From Dermatemys mawii (Eukaryota; Chordata; Testudines; Dermatemydidae), in contig ML677373.1 of NCBI GenBank assembly GCA_007922305.1, positions 17,118,242 to 17,182,241 of the forward strand: a DNA stretch of 64,000 nt, written 5' to 3'. The notes beneath the pieces were generated by a model that was given only the letters and a program-made list of their open reading frames with translations, ran no database searches and was not told the DNA's origin. Of this stretch, positions 21,601 through 28,590 are shown piece by piece (the first letter of the stretch is position 1; every line of letters starts with the position of its first letter). A program made the position numbers and the translations under genes.

Positions 21601-23300
21601 TATTAGTTAAGTTGTAAATGATGTATCTGTCTGCTTTGCCTGCATAATCTGGTTAAATGCTTTCCCACATTTGCGTGAACACTCCCAAATTAGACTATGT
21701 AGATTTATTGCTTTGATTAATTAACTTCCTGGTTTGGAGATCTGGCTTACACTCAGACTTTGCATAATATCCAGCACCGACTTAATGGGCCTTATTCTCC
21801 ATTTCTCTGTACTGGCGTAAATGACTATGCATTGTGTGGAGCACAGGTTGCAAAATGCTGCCTTTCTGGCTTGGTAGCATTTTACACCCAGTACTTTGCT
21901 TGGGTTTAATTGACCATTGAATAAGGTAATGGAAAATCAGATCTTAATTCAATACTGTCTCTCTAAATTGTTTGAACAAAGAGCGGTAATCTGCATTTCA
22001 TTCATCTTTGTAACACAGTGTACATATATCTACTATATTGAGAAAAATGTAATCTTTATGTTCTGTACAACAATCCAGAATCACGGGAGGAGGGTAAATC
22101 TTAATTGCACTTTCCCTGCAGACTTCAAAATATTAGAAGCCTGTTCAGTCAACACACTGAGGCTTGTTTAAGGGCTTGTCAACATGGCACTTTACAGCAC
22201 TGCAACTTTCTTGCTCAAGGGTGTGAAACCCCCCCCGCCCCCCGAGCACTGCATGTTTCAGTACCAATGTAGACAGTGCTCCAGCGCTGGGAGCTATTCT
22301 CCTCATGGAGGTGGGTTTTTTTTAGAGCACTGGGAGAACTCTAAAAAAGCTCTCCCAGTGCCCTAAGTGAAGACCACCAAACTGAATCTAGCAGCTTCCC
22401 AGCCGAAAACAGTTTCCTAATGCAGCCACCTTAATTCACTTCTGTTTCTTGGCCTTGCTGTGGAATTTTCCATAATTAGTCACTGTTAGGCCTTAGTTCT
22501 ATATTTGTGACCACCATCCTCATGCCCTGCTAGTTGCATTCTTTCCCTCCTTTGCAGAAAAGTCTTAATACCTAAGACCCTGAAGAAATGTTAACAGTGG
22601 GACTACCACAAAGGAGAACTAAAAGACTCAAGGGCTGATTATTCTTTCACTGACTATTTTTTTTTTAAATGGGAGTACATCTGTTGTCTTCAGTAAAGTT
22701 ACTCCCACTGGTGTAAGACTAGCATGAGATCAGAATCAGGCCCCTGTCTTCCTTCCAGCAGCCTTGGAAACAAAAACAACCAAACTCTGAACTGCATGCA
22801 ATTTATTTTCACTAGTCCTAGAGCAAGAGCCTAAGCTTGCATCTAGATTTCACTAGTCCCCTGGCTGTATTTCTGCTTGAGACACATGGAATTTGCTTCT
22901 AATGTTGTCAGCTCTTACTGCATGGGAGGAAGTTTGGCCTTCTGTTTAAGGCATAGAACTGGGAGTTAGGAGACCTGTTTTTTCTTCCTGACTGTGCCAC
23001 ATATCCCTGTTTGACCCTGGGACCACTTTAACCTGTCTGTGCCTCTGTTTTTCCATCTTTATCTCACTGCAATCCTCCTATGGAAGGTACTCTCACAATG
23101 CACTTATATTAGGGAGCAAGGTGAAGGCTGTCCTAGAAAAGCAATCTAAATATTCCTGTGACTGAAACATCTAGAGCTAGCTGTCCGCTTCCACATAGCA
23201 GTTAATAACCCACTCTCTTTCCCTCTGGTAGGTACCATCTGATCAAGGGGACATGGCATTGCAAATGGTTCGGATGGTGACACAACAAAAACACTGGTGA
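3556..23300 (+). CDS. SCPEP1: Retinoid-inducible serine carboxypeptidase, whole gene (13 coding exons)
   Basis: A peptidase family S10 serine carboxypeptidase of the secretory/lysosomal pathway. Coding exons: 3556-3616, 7616-7761, 8528-8617, 9025-9180, 10037-10111, 11067-11139, 12564-12601, 12840-12968, 14444-14528, 15412-15525, 16271-16408, 21399-21562, 23232-23300. All introns are GT-AG and phases agree; the sum is 1,338 nt, 445 residues (human, from memory, about 452). A hydrophobic signal peptide covers about residues 1-20. MWLQGGPGGS is at 65-74, catalytic Ser161 in SESYGG, Asp362 in NGQLDLIV, His422 in KAGHMVPSDQGD. Possible N-glycosylation sequons include NNS, NFT, NTT, NDS and NVT. 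No break is seen. Identity comes from strong recalled similarity to mammalian SCPEP1 along the full length. Confidence 0.95.
4535..4837. mobile_element. hAT MITE, CAGGGGTC family, copy 1
   Basis: Ends CAGGGGTCAGCAACCTTTC and GGTTGTCTACCCCTG form terminal inverted repeats. The element is flanked by a perfect 8-bp target-site duplication CTCTAAAC (4527-4534 and 4838-4845), diagnostic of hAT transposition. Non-coding, 303 bp. Relatives occur at 25644-25896 and 60198-60497. Confidence 0.92.
5101..5224. mobile_element. hAT MITE, TAGGGTGACC family, copy 1
   Basis: About 124 bp with ends AAGGGTGACCAGA and TCTGGTCACCCTA as near-perfect inverted repeats and an interior with CCTGTCCCGATTTTTCAC. Two more copies lie at 37223-37343 and 55894-56016, both with perfect 8-bp duplications; here the duplication is not clear. 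Confidence 0.85.
6773..6844. repeat. Short imperfect palindromic repeat
   Basis: Arms GGCTGAAAT and ATTTCAGCC enclose paired AAGTCAATGGAAGAC and GTCTTCAATGACA blocks. It resembles palindromes at 38783-38844 and 40435-40502. Class unknown. Confidence 0.5.
7616..7761 (+). CDS. SCPEP1: SCPEP1 coding exon 2
   Basis: Residues 21-69, reading YVTVRSNASMFWWLYYAN and NFTELPLIMWLQ. It forms the start of the S10 fold and includes two N-glycosylation sequons (NNS, NFT). Acceptor CTTTAG|GTGCC, donor CTTCAG|GTAGG, phase 1 in and 0 out. Confidence 0.95.
7762..8527 (+). other. SCPEP1 intron 2
   Basis: No exon, RNA gene or named repeat seen. An 83-codon frame near 8054-8305 is non-coding by position and composition. 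Confidence 0.6.
8528..8617 (+). CDS. SCPEP1: SCPEP1 coding exon 3 (oxyanion-hole region)
   Basis: Residues 70-99. GGPGGSGCGFGNFEEIGP is the conserved S10 GGPG motif that shapes the oxyanion hole; RNTTW adds a glycosylation sequon. Acceptor CCTATAG|GGAGG, donor CCTGG|GTATAG, phase 0 at both ends. Confidence 0.95.
9025..9180 (+). CDS. SCPEP1: SCPEP1 coding exon 4
   Basis: Residues 100-151, including VLFVDNPVGTGFSY, a signature of serine carboxypeptidases, and KDLSTISSDMLVLLKEFF. Acceptor TATAG|CTGCAG is chosen because it restores the conserved LQAAS; the CAG four bases later would not keep the frame. Donor TTCCAG|GTAAGG. Confidence 0.94.
9343..9720 (-). mobile_element. CR1 LINE 3' fragment, minus orientation
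   Basis: Contains TGTCTTCCAATAGTGGCTAA, ATGGACCTATCTTCCATGAA and CACAACATCCCCTTGCAATG, which I recognise as the 3' region of a common turtle CR1 family read in reverse. It lies in SCPEP1 intron 4. Ends are approximate. Confidence 0.75.
10037..10111 (+). CDS. SCPEP1: SCPEP1 coding exon 5 (catalytic serine)
   Basis: Residues 152-176. TIPFYIFSESYGGKMAAG carries the nucleophile Ser161 in the S10 motif ESYGG. Acceptor TTCCAG|ACTATT, donor AATAAG|GTAAAG, phase 0. Confidence 0.96.
10112..11066 (+). other. SCPEP1 intron 5
   Basis: Includes at 10371-10473 a dispersed palindrome-like stretch with GATTTTCAGAGGCACAC and GTGCCTTTGAAAATC arms. Nothing else recognised. Confidence 0.5.
11067..11139 (+). 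CDS. SCPEP1: SCPEP1 coding exon 6
   Basis: Residues 177-200 plus one base: AIHKGNIQCNF and GAALGDSWISPL, matching the conserved GDSWISP segment after the nucleophile elbow. Acceptor TTAAAG|GCGATT, donor CTCTAG|GTACG, phase 1 out. Confidence 0.95.
11140..12563 (+). other. SCPEP1 intron 6
   Basis: No exon, RNA gene or recognised transposon. The region 12055-12130 has the GATCCTGCAGTGAGATCTTC and GCCCCATTGGAGG pattern of a low-level dispersed repeat. Confidence 0.5.
12564..12601 (+). CDS. SCPEP1: SCPEP1 coding exon 7 (38-nt small exon)
   Basis: Residues 201-213, DSVLSWGPYLYST, matching human DSVLSWGPYLYSM. It is too short for ORF callers but both splice sites are clear: CCTCTAG|ATTCT and AGCACT|GTAAGT. 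Phase 1 in, 0 out. Confidence 0.93.
12840..12968 (+). CDS. SCPEP1: SCPEP1 coding exon 8
   Basis: Residues 214-256: SLLDDQGLVEVTAAAKKV, NAVNKGQFTLATELWSQTEE and IEQ. It corresponds to the helical insert of the S10 fold. Acceptor TTCCAG|TCTCTC, donor GAACAG|GTAAGA, phase 0. Confidence 0.95.
12969..14443 (+). other. SCPEP1 intron 8
   Basis: Holds a perfect 36-bp palindrome at 13409-13444 and, at 13072-13218, a dispersed repeat with inverted AGATTCTCCATT and AATGGAGAATGAGGC ends. No exon is seen. Confidence 0.6.
13409..13444. repeat. Perfect 36-bp palindrome
   Basis: TTATGTGAC followed by nine T, then nine A and GTCACATAA. The two 18-bp halves are exact reverse complements with no loop, so it can form a cruciform. 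Confidence 0.95.
14444..14528 (+). CDS. SCPEP1: SCPEP1 coding exon 9
   Basis: Residues 257-284 plus one base: NTDNVNFYNILAKRSPD then a Lys/Asn-rich, poorly conserved stretch ending NINL. It is slightly shorter than the human segment as I recall it. Acceptor TTTCAG|AACACG, donor CTTA|GTAAGT, phase 1 out. Confidence 0.93.
14529..15411 (+). other. SCPEP1 intron 9
   Basis: No exon, RNA gene or named repeat seen. Confidence 0.5.
15412..15525 (+). CDS. SCPEP1: SCPEP1 coding exon 10
   Basis: Residues 285-322 plus one base: YQRHVEHLHKDSLSDLMNG then PIRKKLRIIPDSVKWG, matching human NGPIRKKLKIIP. Acceptor TTTCAG|TTAACC, donor GGAG|GTACTC, phase 1 at both ends. Confidence 0.95.
15526..16270 (+). other. 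SCPEP1 intron 10
   Basis: No exon, RNA gene or recognised repeat seen. Confidence 0.5.
16271..16408 (+). CDS. SCPEP1: SCPEP1 coding exon 11 (catalytic aspartate)
   Basis: Residues 323-368 plus one base. AEDFMKPVIDIVDALL, then NVTIYNGQLDLIVDTI carrying the predicted catalytic Asp362, with a glycosylation sequon (NVT) beside it. Acceptor GAATAG|GTCAG, donor CATTG|GTAAGG, phase 1. Confidence 0.95.
16545..16722. repeat. Ancient L2/MIR-like fragment
   Basis: Has the familiar TTTTATAGATGGGGAACC, AAGTGACTGGCCCAGGGTCA and CACAGGAAGTTTGTGGCAGG blocks of vertebrate L2/MIR 3' sequence. L2 and MIR cannot be separated by eye. Confidence 0.65.
17915..18065. repeat. MIR-like SINE fragment
   Basis: Weak MIR pattern with CTTCCTCTGTGACCCTGGGT and CTCTGCCTCAGTTTCACCACC-type blocks. 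Highly diverged; boundaries approximate. Confidence 0.45.
18775..18855 (+). other. Possible alternative SCPEP1 last exon
   Basis: A strong acceptor (long pyrimidine tract, TCTTTCCAG) is followed by sequence in the correct phase for exon 11, coding ITDYADGIFCG after the shared Gly, then TAA at 18810-18812 and AATAAA at 18847-18852. If spliced to exon 11 it would make a protein ending near residue 380, without catalytic His422. It could be a chance signal; no transcript evidence is available here. Confidence 0.3.
19363..19475 (+). repeat. Ancient dispersed repeat with GGGGCAGGGACCATGTCTTG core
   Basis: CCCTTTGGGGCAGGGACC, GTGTTTGTACAGAACCTAG and ATGCTGACTGGGGACTCGAG follow a widespread amniote repeat. 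The inverse copy is at 60060-60189. Probably L2/L3- or MIR-related; class uncertain. Confidence 0.55.
20565..20645 (+). repeat. MIR-like SINE fragment
   Basis: GAGGCAGTGTGGTACAAGAG and GGGCACTGGACTGGCATTC followed by AGATTTGGGTTCTG match the tRNA-like and core part of MIR-type SINEs. Confidence 0.55.
21399..21562 (+). CDS. SCPEP1: SCPEP1 coding exon 12 (catalytic histidine)
   Basis: Residues 369-423: QEAWVRKLKWPKLKQFSQ, then NLAFYWILKAGHM with the predicted catalytic His422. Acceptor ACTTAG|GCCAGG, donor CACATG|GTAAAT, phase 0 out. Confidence 0.96.
22172..22370. mobile_element. Non-autonomous DNA transposon, GGGCTTGTC type
   Basis: Begins GGGCTTGTCAACATGGCACT and has the ACAGCACTGCAACTTTC and GTGTGAAACCCC blocks of a family common in turtles. 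Toward its right end an exact 11-bp inverted repeat (GCACTGGGAGA, 22327-22337; TCTCCCAGTGC, 22351-22361) can fold into a hairpin. Target-site duplication not identified. Confidence 0.6.
22910..23100 (+). repeat. MIR-like SINE
   Basis: TTAAGGCATAGAACTGGGAG, TTAGGAGACCTG, GACTGTGCCACATATCCC and CTGTGCCTCTGTTTTTCC follow the MIR tRNA-to-core order. Ends approximate. Confidence 0.65.
23232..23300 (+). CDS. SCPEP1: SCPEP1 coding exon 13 and stop codon
   Basis: Residues 424-445: VPSDQGDMALQMVRMVTQQK then HW and TGA. VPSDQ directly follows the catalytic His and is a hallmark of the family. Acceptor CTGGTAG|GTACC; the alternative AG two bases earlier would break the frame. Confidence 0.95.
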   Translation, partial: VPSDQGDMALQMVRMVTQQKHW

Positions 23301-24700
23301 AATGGATGCCAGCTGGCATGGTTTTCATTTACAACCCCCAGTACATTAGCAGATGGAAGGAACAATCACTATTTGGAAAGTTATCCTCTTTTTCACTTTG
23401 GTAATGTGCAAGGCATTTAAGGAGATGTATGGTTATTCTTAAATGAAATGCTGCTTTTGAATTTGTAAACTGTGATTTTCTGCCTCAATACTGCTCACAC
23501 GGATTTTTCCTGTGGGAACTTCGCTCTGATAAGTAACACACTCAGACTCTTCCTTGAGGATTGCTCAAATGCTCTTTGTCTCTTTATGCACCAATATTAA
23601 GATGAGTTTGCTGCTCTAAAGATTCAACCTCTGGCAGCAAACTTGCTTCCATAAGCTATGTATGCTTTTTCCTAAATGGATGACTTGGCATCTGAGTCAG
23701 ACAGCATTGCTGTCTATCTAGATGCTGCAGAGTGACAGTGTTAGGACTTCATTTTGGATCCAGATCCAGTAGGGACTGAGGTGTATGTTCATATTGAACC
23801 ACTCTTCCTACTCCTGATCCTTTTTCTTGGGCATTATCCAAGATTTGTTTTTTAATGCACTCAGTGCTACACACATATCCCTCAGTAAAACCTTCCTTTC
23901 CCCATTAATCAAACAGGAAGGGCTTAGATACTTAATATTATGAGAGTAAACAACATACCGATATTTTCTCTTCATAGAATGAGCCAAAGTTCAAATGCCT
24001 GAGAGCTTCTGGCCTCAACCCAGAAAGTGAAAAGGAGAAGGTTATTTAAGCGATAAGGAGGAGGCATAAGTCAGAATAAGTACCCTATCTGTAATTTTCT
24101 AGATCTTGAATTGAGTCTTGTAGTGAGCCATTGGCTTTGCAATTTGACATGGAGATTCTTTATAAAGTATACTTACCCCTGTTCCCAAATGAAAACAAGC
24201 ACACAACTGAGGTATTTGAATCACTTCATTCCTGTGGTACAGCTGCAATCCCCTTTGAAAATGATCCCATTTATCAACACTCAGGCAGCTTCTGACAGTT
24301 GTCAGAATCCTAAATAAATAGCAAACAGCCCTGTGCCTCCCCACTTAAGAATATTAGCATTACACTGCAAGAGCTGCTAAGCTGTGTAAACACATGTGCA
24401 AGAACTCTAACAGCAGAGCATCAATATGCTGAAACTGTGCTATGGGGAACTTTGGCCAGGCAGAAATAATCTATCTTTCCAGTAAAGCAGTGGATATCAC
24501 TTAAATGCTGCTCCTTTTGGAATCAAGTTGATTTGATGCCTAAAAACTTATACCTCTATGGTCCGGTTTTGGGGAATAAAACTCTCAGTGCTAAATAATG
24601 AATCTAATAGTTACAACTATGCTGAGCTATATATTGATCCTGCTCTTGTCACATTTTTTAACATGTTCTTGAAGCCAAATAAAAGCCTCTATTGTCATGG
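23301..24700 (+). other. SCPEP1 3' UTR and flank
   Basis: No coding signal. The 3' UTR is expected to end near one of two AATAAA hexamers (24575 or 24678). Length cannot be fixed without transcripts. Confidence 0.5.
24575..24580 (+). terminator. Candidate SCPEP1 poly(A) signal
   Basis: AATAAA about 1.27 kb past the stop codon. A second AATAAA at 24678-24683 is the alternative; it is followed within about 30 bp by a TCTATTGTCATGG stretch. Confidence 0.4.
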
Positions 24701-25071
24701 ATTATAGCTCTTTCTGCCTAAAAGCACCAATAGGAGCATACTCCTATGTGCCCTCATACTTTATATGTATATACGTGGTAGCTAACAGCAGCAAGTTTCT
24801 TCTCCCCTTGCCCAGTGCAGAGAAAGTGTGGAGGACAAGAATCAACCTGGAACCAGTGGCTTAGAGGAACAGCTGGTTATAATCGAAGGAAGGGAGACAA
24901 GCAATTTGCCTTGTTTCTTCAATGGGAAGTCATTTTGCCCTTTCTTAGTCATCTCCCAAGGTAGAGGGTGGCAGCAGTTCTGTTAGCCTGCGATCAATTA
25001 CTTCCTCAGAAGTTGTTTCAAGCAGGAGTACACCAGAGTGCACTAGGAAATTTCTCTGTGCAGGATAGCAG

Positions 25072-25161
25072 GGGCCGCTTGGCTAGTTAATGCACAGCAG
25101 GCTAGCGTGCTGTAGGTTTACACTCCAGCTTGCTGTGCACTAATTCTTTCTAGCCAAGCCC
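25072..25161. mobile_element. Short palindromic DNA-transposon remnant
   Basis: CGCTTGGCTAG...CACAGCAGGCT pairs with AGCTTGCTGTGC...CTAGCCAAGC. With the internal GCTGTAGGTTTACA it looks like a deletion derivative of the family at 55168-55423. Confidence 0.55.
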
Positions 25162-25643
25162 TTGCTGCTACTTTATTCAAGCCCCTAGAGAGCCGTTGAA
25201 TGGCTTTTGCCGTTTCCTCTCCCACTCCAACAGTCTCAGCCATTCCAGGCTTGCGTGTATTCTGAAACATGGGGTGTTCCTGTAGTGCAGCAACCATGAG
25301 GCTGATTCAATCCATTGGGGTTTAATTAACTTAGCTCAAAACCTTTTCTCACACACTAGGGAGCCCAGCTTTTCAAGTACGGTTGGTATATTCAGCTCTG
25401 CAGTGTAAGTTCAGTAATGTTCATGCTGGTGCTGCTGCAACCCGGGAGGGATATTTTGGTCCAACAGCAGGAGTTGTAAGGCTGCACTTACAGGAACAGT
25501 AGCTGCTGTGACTAGAAACTCAGGGCTTTGGTGTTGGGTTTTTGTCGTCTTTTTTTAGCAGTGTTCTATGTACATTTCTGCATATCACACTGAGAATTGA
25601 GTGTAAATGGAAAAACTGTTCTGCGACTTCAAGAAAACATAAG

Positions 25644-25896
25644 CCAGGGGTAGGCAACATGTGCCAAAGGCACAAGTGAGCTGATTTTCAGTGGCACTCA
25701 CGCTGCCTGGGTCCTGGCCATTGGTCCGGGGGGGTCTCTGCATTTTAATTTAATTTTAAATGAAGCTTGTTAAACATTTTTAAAACCTTATTTACTTTAC
25801 ATACAATAATAGTTCAGTTCTATATTACAGACTTATAGAAAGAGACCTTTTAAAACCTTAAAATGTATTACTGGCACACGAAACCTTAAATTACTT
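25644..25896. mobile_element. hAT MITE, CAGGGGT family, copy 2 (truncated)
   Basis: Starts CAGGGGTAGGCAACATGTGC and continues with AGCTGATTTTCAGTGGCACT and AAACATTTTTAAAACC as in the copy at 60198. It stops near CGAAACCTTAAATT, so the distal terminal repeat and duplication are missing. Confidence 0.8.
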
Positions 25897-27426
25897 AACA
25901 CTTTTAAGAGCACTGTGAACTGAAGGTGCATGGGATTCAGTGCTTAAAGACACAGAAGTACTCATGAGCCATTCCGATGAAATGGTTAGTGGAAGCCAAA
26001 GTGCTGATCCAAAGGATTTTGAAGTACAATCTGTTCTTGGTCTCACTATAACAGTTTCAAGGTAGCTTTGTACCCATTCACTTCCCCAAGGCTTTTTTCT
26101 TTCCCGTGTAATTACTAATAAAGGAGTATTTCTTCATCACAACATTCTTTACAAACTTTACCCAGGAAACACTTGATCCACCACTGTGATTCAACTGCCT
26201 CTGGAGTGAAATGCAGCAGTTGTTCAATACTGTACAGCATCACTGAACTGCCTAGGGCAGGAGGCAAGGAACACAGGCCTACATTTTCCAAAGGGGCAAC
26301 TGATTTTTGGGTGCCCATCCTGAGACACATTAATGGGTTCAGATTTTCAGAAGATGCTCAACACTTTCCAAAAAGTCAGGCCTCTCTTAAGTATCTCAAG
26401 TTGAGCACCACACTCATTTGTTACTTTTGAAAATCTAGGTCATAATGGACATATTAAATAAGAGCAATATGATTTCCATTCTACCTCTGCATGGGCATAC
26501 AGGAGGCCAAATGAGGTGCGGACACCAGCCTTAATGTACCTTTTCTAGCTCAAGCTGCTATTGAATTTTACACGGCAAGTGGTCAAGTTCTGTCTTCTCT
26601 TTCATCTGAATAATGGCAGGTAGTCCCTTAATCCCACCATCCCTAACAGTAGCACTAGTAACTGGTTCAGACTCATTCATTGCATTTCCATCACCAAGAG
26701 CACTTTTGAAGAATCTAGGTTTCCTTCACCAATATTCATCCAAGTCCTGAGTAGGCCCCCGTTTTACAAACCACACAGAGAGCTGATCGGAATTTAAAAA
26801 AACAAAAGTTTATCAAAATCTCAAATTTTGATTAAAAAAATGGAAAAAGAATTTCATTACTTTTTTTTTTAACCATTTTCCAGCCATTTCTAGATGTAAG
26901 ATTGGATTGCATTGCAACCTGGATCTGGCTAAATGCTTAAATAGTGGGATGCCAAAGAACAAGACTCCTAAACTTCTTCCTCTGCTGCTGAAGTTTCTTG
27001 GGCCACTTCCCCACAGTCCCAGCACCTTCTTGGCCTTCTTCTTAGGGCCTTGAGCCAGCTAGCCCCAGCAGCCAGCGAGAAGCTCCCTCTTGCTTCCCCA
27101 GTCCTTGCTAGCTGCTGCTGTAGTGTTCAAGGTACTCCTGTTCTCTCAGAGCAGGAGTTCCTCCTTATTCCCTGAATGACCAGAAGCCTCTGCTCTGCTC
27201 TGCAACTCTCTTTTATGTGAGGCTCCTGGGTCCTGATTGGCTGCTTCCTCCATGGCCTCTCTAGGCTGCTTGGAGGATTCACCTTCTGCTCCTCACTGCG
27301 ACAGGGTCTGACAGGCCCTTGAGGCCTCCGTGAATCCCTTCCTCTTCTGTGGGGGGTGAACACCCCATTCCAGATCCCATAACCAAAACTACCACCAGGA
27401 ACAGCTGGCAAGAGAGTAGTTACTAA

Positions 27427-28424
27427 ACTGCTCAAAATAGTTAAGACCCAAGCAGACTGTGAAGAACTTCAAAAAGATCTCACAAAACTAAGTGATTGGG
27501 CAACAAAATGGCAAATGAAATTTAATGTGGATAAATGTAAAGTAATGCACTTTGGAAAAAATAACCCCAACTATACGTACAATATGATGGGGGCTAATTT
27601 AGCTACAACTATTCAGGAAAGATATCTTGGAGCTAACGTGGATAGTTCTCTGAAGATGTCCATGCAGTGTGCAGCGGCAGTCAAAAAAGCAAACAGGATG
27701 TTAGGAATCATTAACAAAGGGATACATAATAAGACAGAGAATATCTTATTGCCCCTATACAAATCCATGCTGCGCCCACATCTTGAATACTGTGTACAAA
27801 TGTGGTCTCCTCATCTCAAAAAGGATATACTGGCATTAGAAAAGGTTCAGAGAAGGGCAACTAAAATGATTAGGGGACTGGAACGGGTCCCATATGAGGA
27901 GAGATTAAAGAGGCTAGGACTTTTTAGCTTGGAAAAGAGGAGACTAAGGGGGGATATGATAGAGGTATATAAAATTATGAGTGGCGTGGAGAAAGTGAAT
28001 AAGGAAAAGTTATTTACTTGTTCCCATAATAGCAGAACTAGGGGCCACCCATTGAAATTAGTGGGCAGTAGGTTTAAAACAAATAAAAGGAAGTTGTTCT
28101 TCACACAGCGCACAGTCAACCTGTGGAACTCCTTGCCTGAGGAGGCTGTCAAGGCTAGGACTATAACAGGGTTTAAAAGAGAACTGGATAAATTCATGGA
28201 GGCTAAGTCCATTAATGGCTATTAGCCAGGCTGGGTAAGGAATGGTGTCCCTAGCCTCTGTTTGTCAGAGGGGAGTGATGGATGGCAGGAGAGAGATCAC
28301 TTGACCTTTACCTGTTAGGTTCACTCACTCCGGGGCACCTGGCATTGGCCACTGTCGGTAGACATGATACTGGGCTAGATGGACCTTTGGTCTGACCCAG
28401 TACGGCCCTTCTTATGTTCTTATG
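27427..28424 (+). mobile_element. CR1 LINE, 5'-truncated, with open reverse-transcriptase C-terminal frame
   Basis: A frame of 236 codons (27515-28225), open further upstream to about 27427, encodes the end of a CR1 polymerase: [47 protein letters not shown] and [12 protein letters not shown] are typical of the region after the catalytic palm. The 3' UTR ends with the CR1-style short tandem TTCTTATGTTCTTATG. The lack of stops suggests a fairly young insertion. It is not a host gene. Confidence 0.92.
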
Positions 28425-28492
28425 CTATCAATCTGCTCTTCCTGAGATTCCACAGCCAATGCAAACAGCTCTGATAGCAACTTACCCAGAGA

Positions 28493-28590
28493 TGACAAAG
28501 AGTCCTGTGGGCACCTTATAGACTAACAGACGTATTGGAGCATCAGCTTTCGTGGGTGAATACCCACTTCACTGGATGCATGCAACCCAG
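28493..28590. repeat. Dispersed repeat fragment, class unknown
   Basis: AAAGAGTCCTGTGGGCACC, TATAGACTAACAGACGTATT and GCTTTCGTGGGTGAATACCC recall a short sequence scattered throughout turtle genomes. I cannot assign it to a class. Confidence 0.6.

Larger units (their letters stand above)
21563..23231 (+). other. SCPEP1 intron 12
   Basis: Contains a DNA-transposon fragment with a strong hairpin (22172-22370) and a MIR-like fragment (22910-23100). No exon seen. Confidence 0.6.

Noticed and set aside
27060..27426. Possible LTR or promoter before the CR1
   Set aside because: The region is moderately GC-rich with a GATTGGCTGC box, but I could find no paired repeat, TG...CA ends or primer-binding site.
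27515..28225. 236-codon frame as a host gene
   Set aside because: It is the C-terminal part of a CR1 reverse transcriptase followed by a CR1 3' tail.
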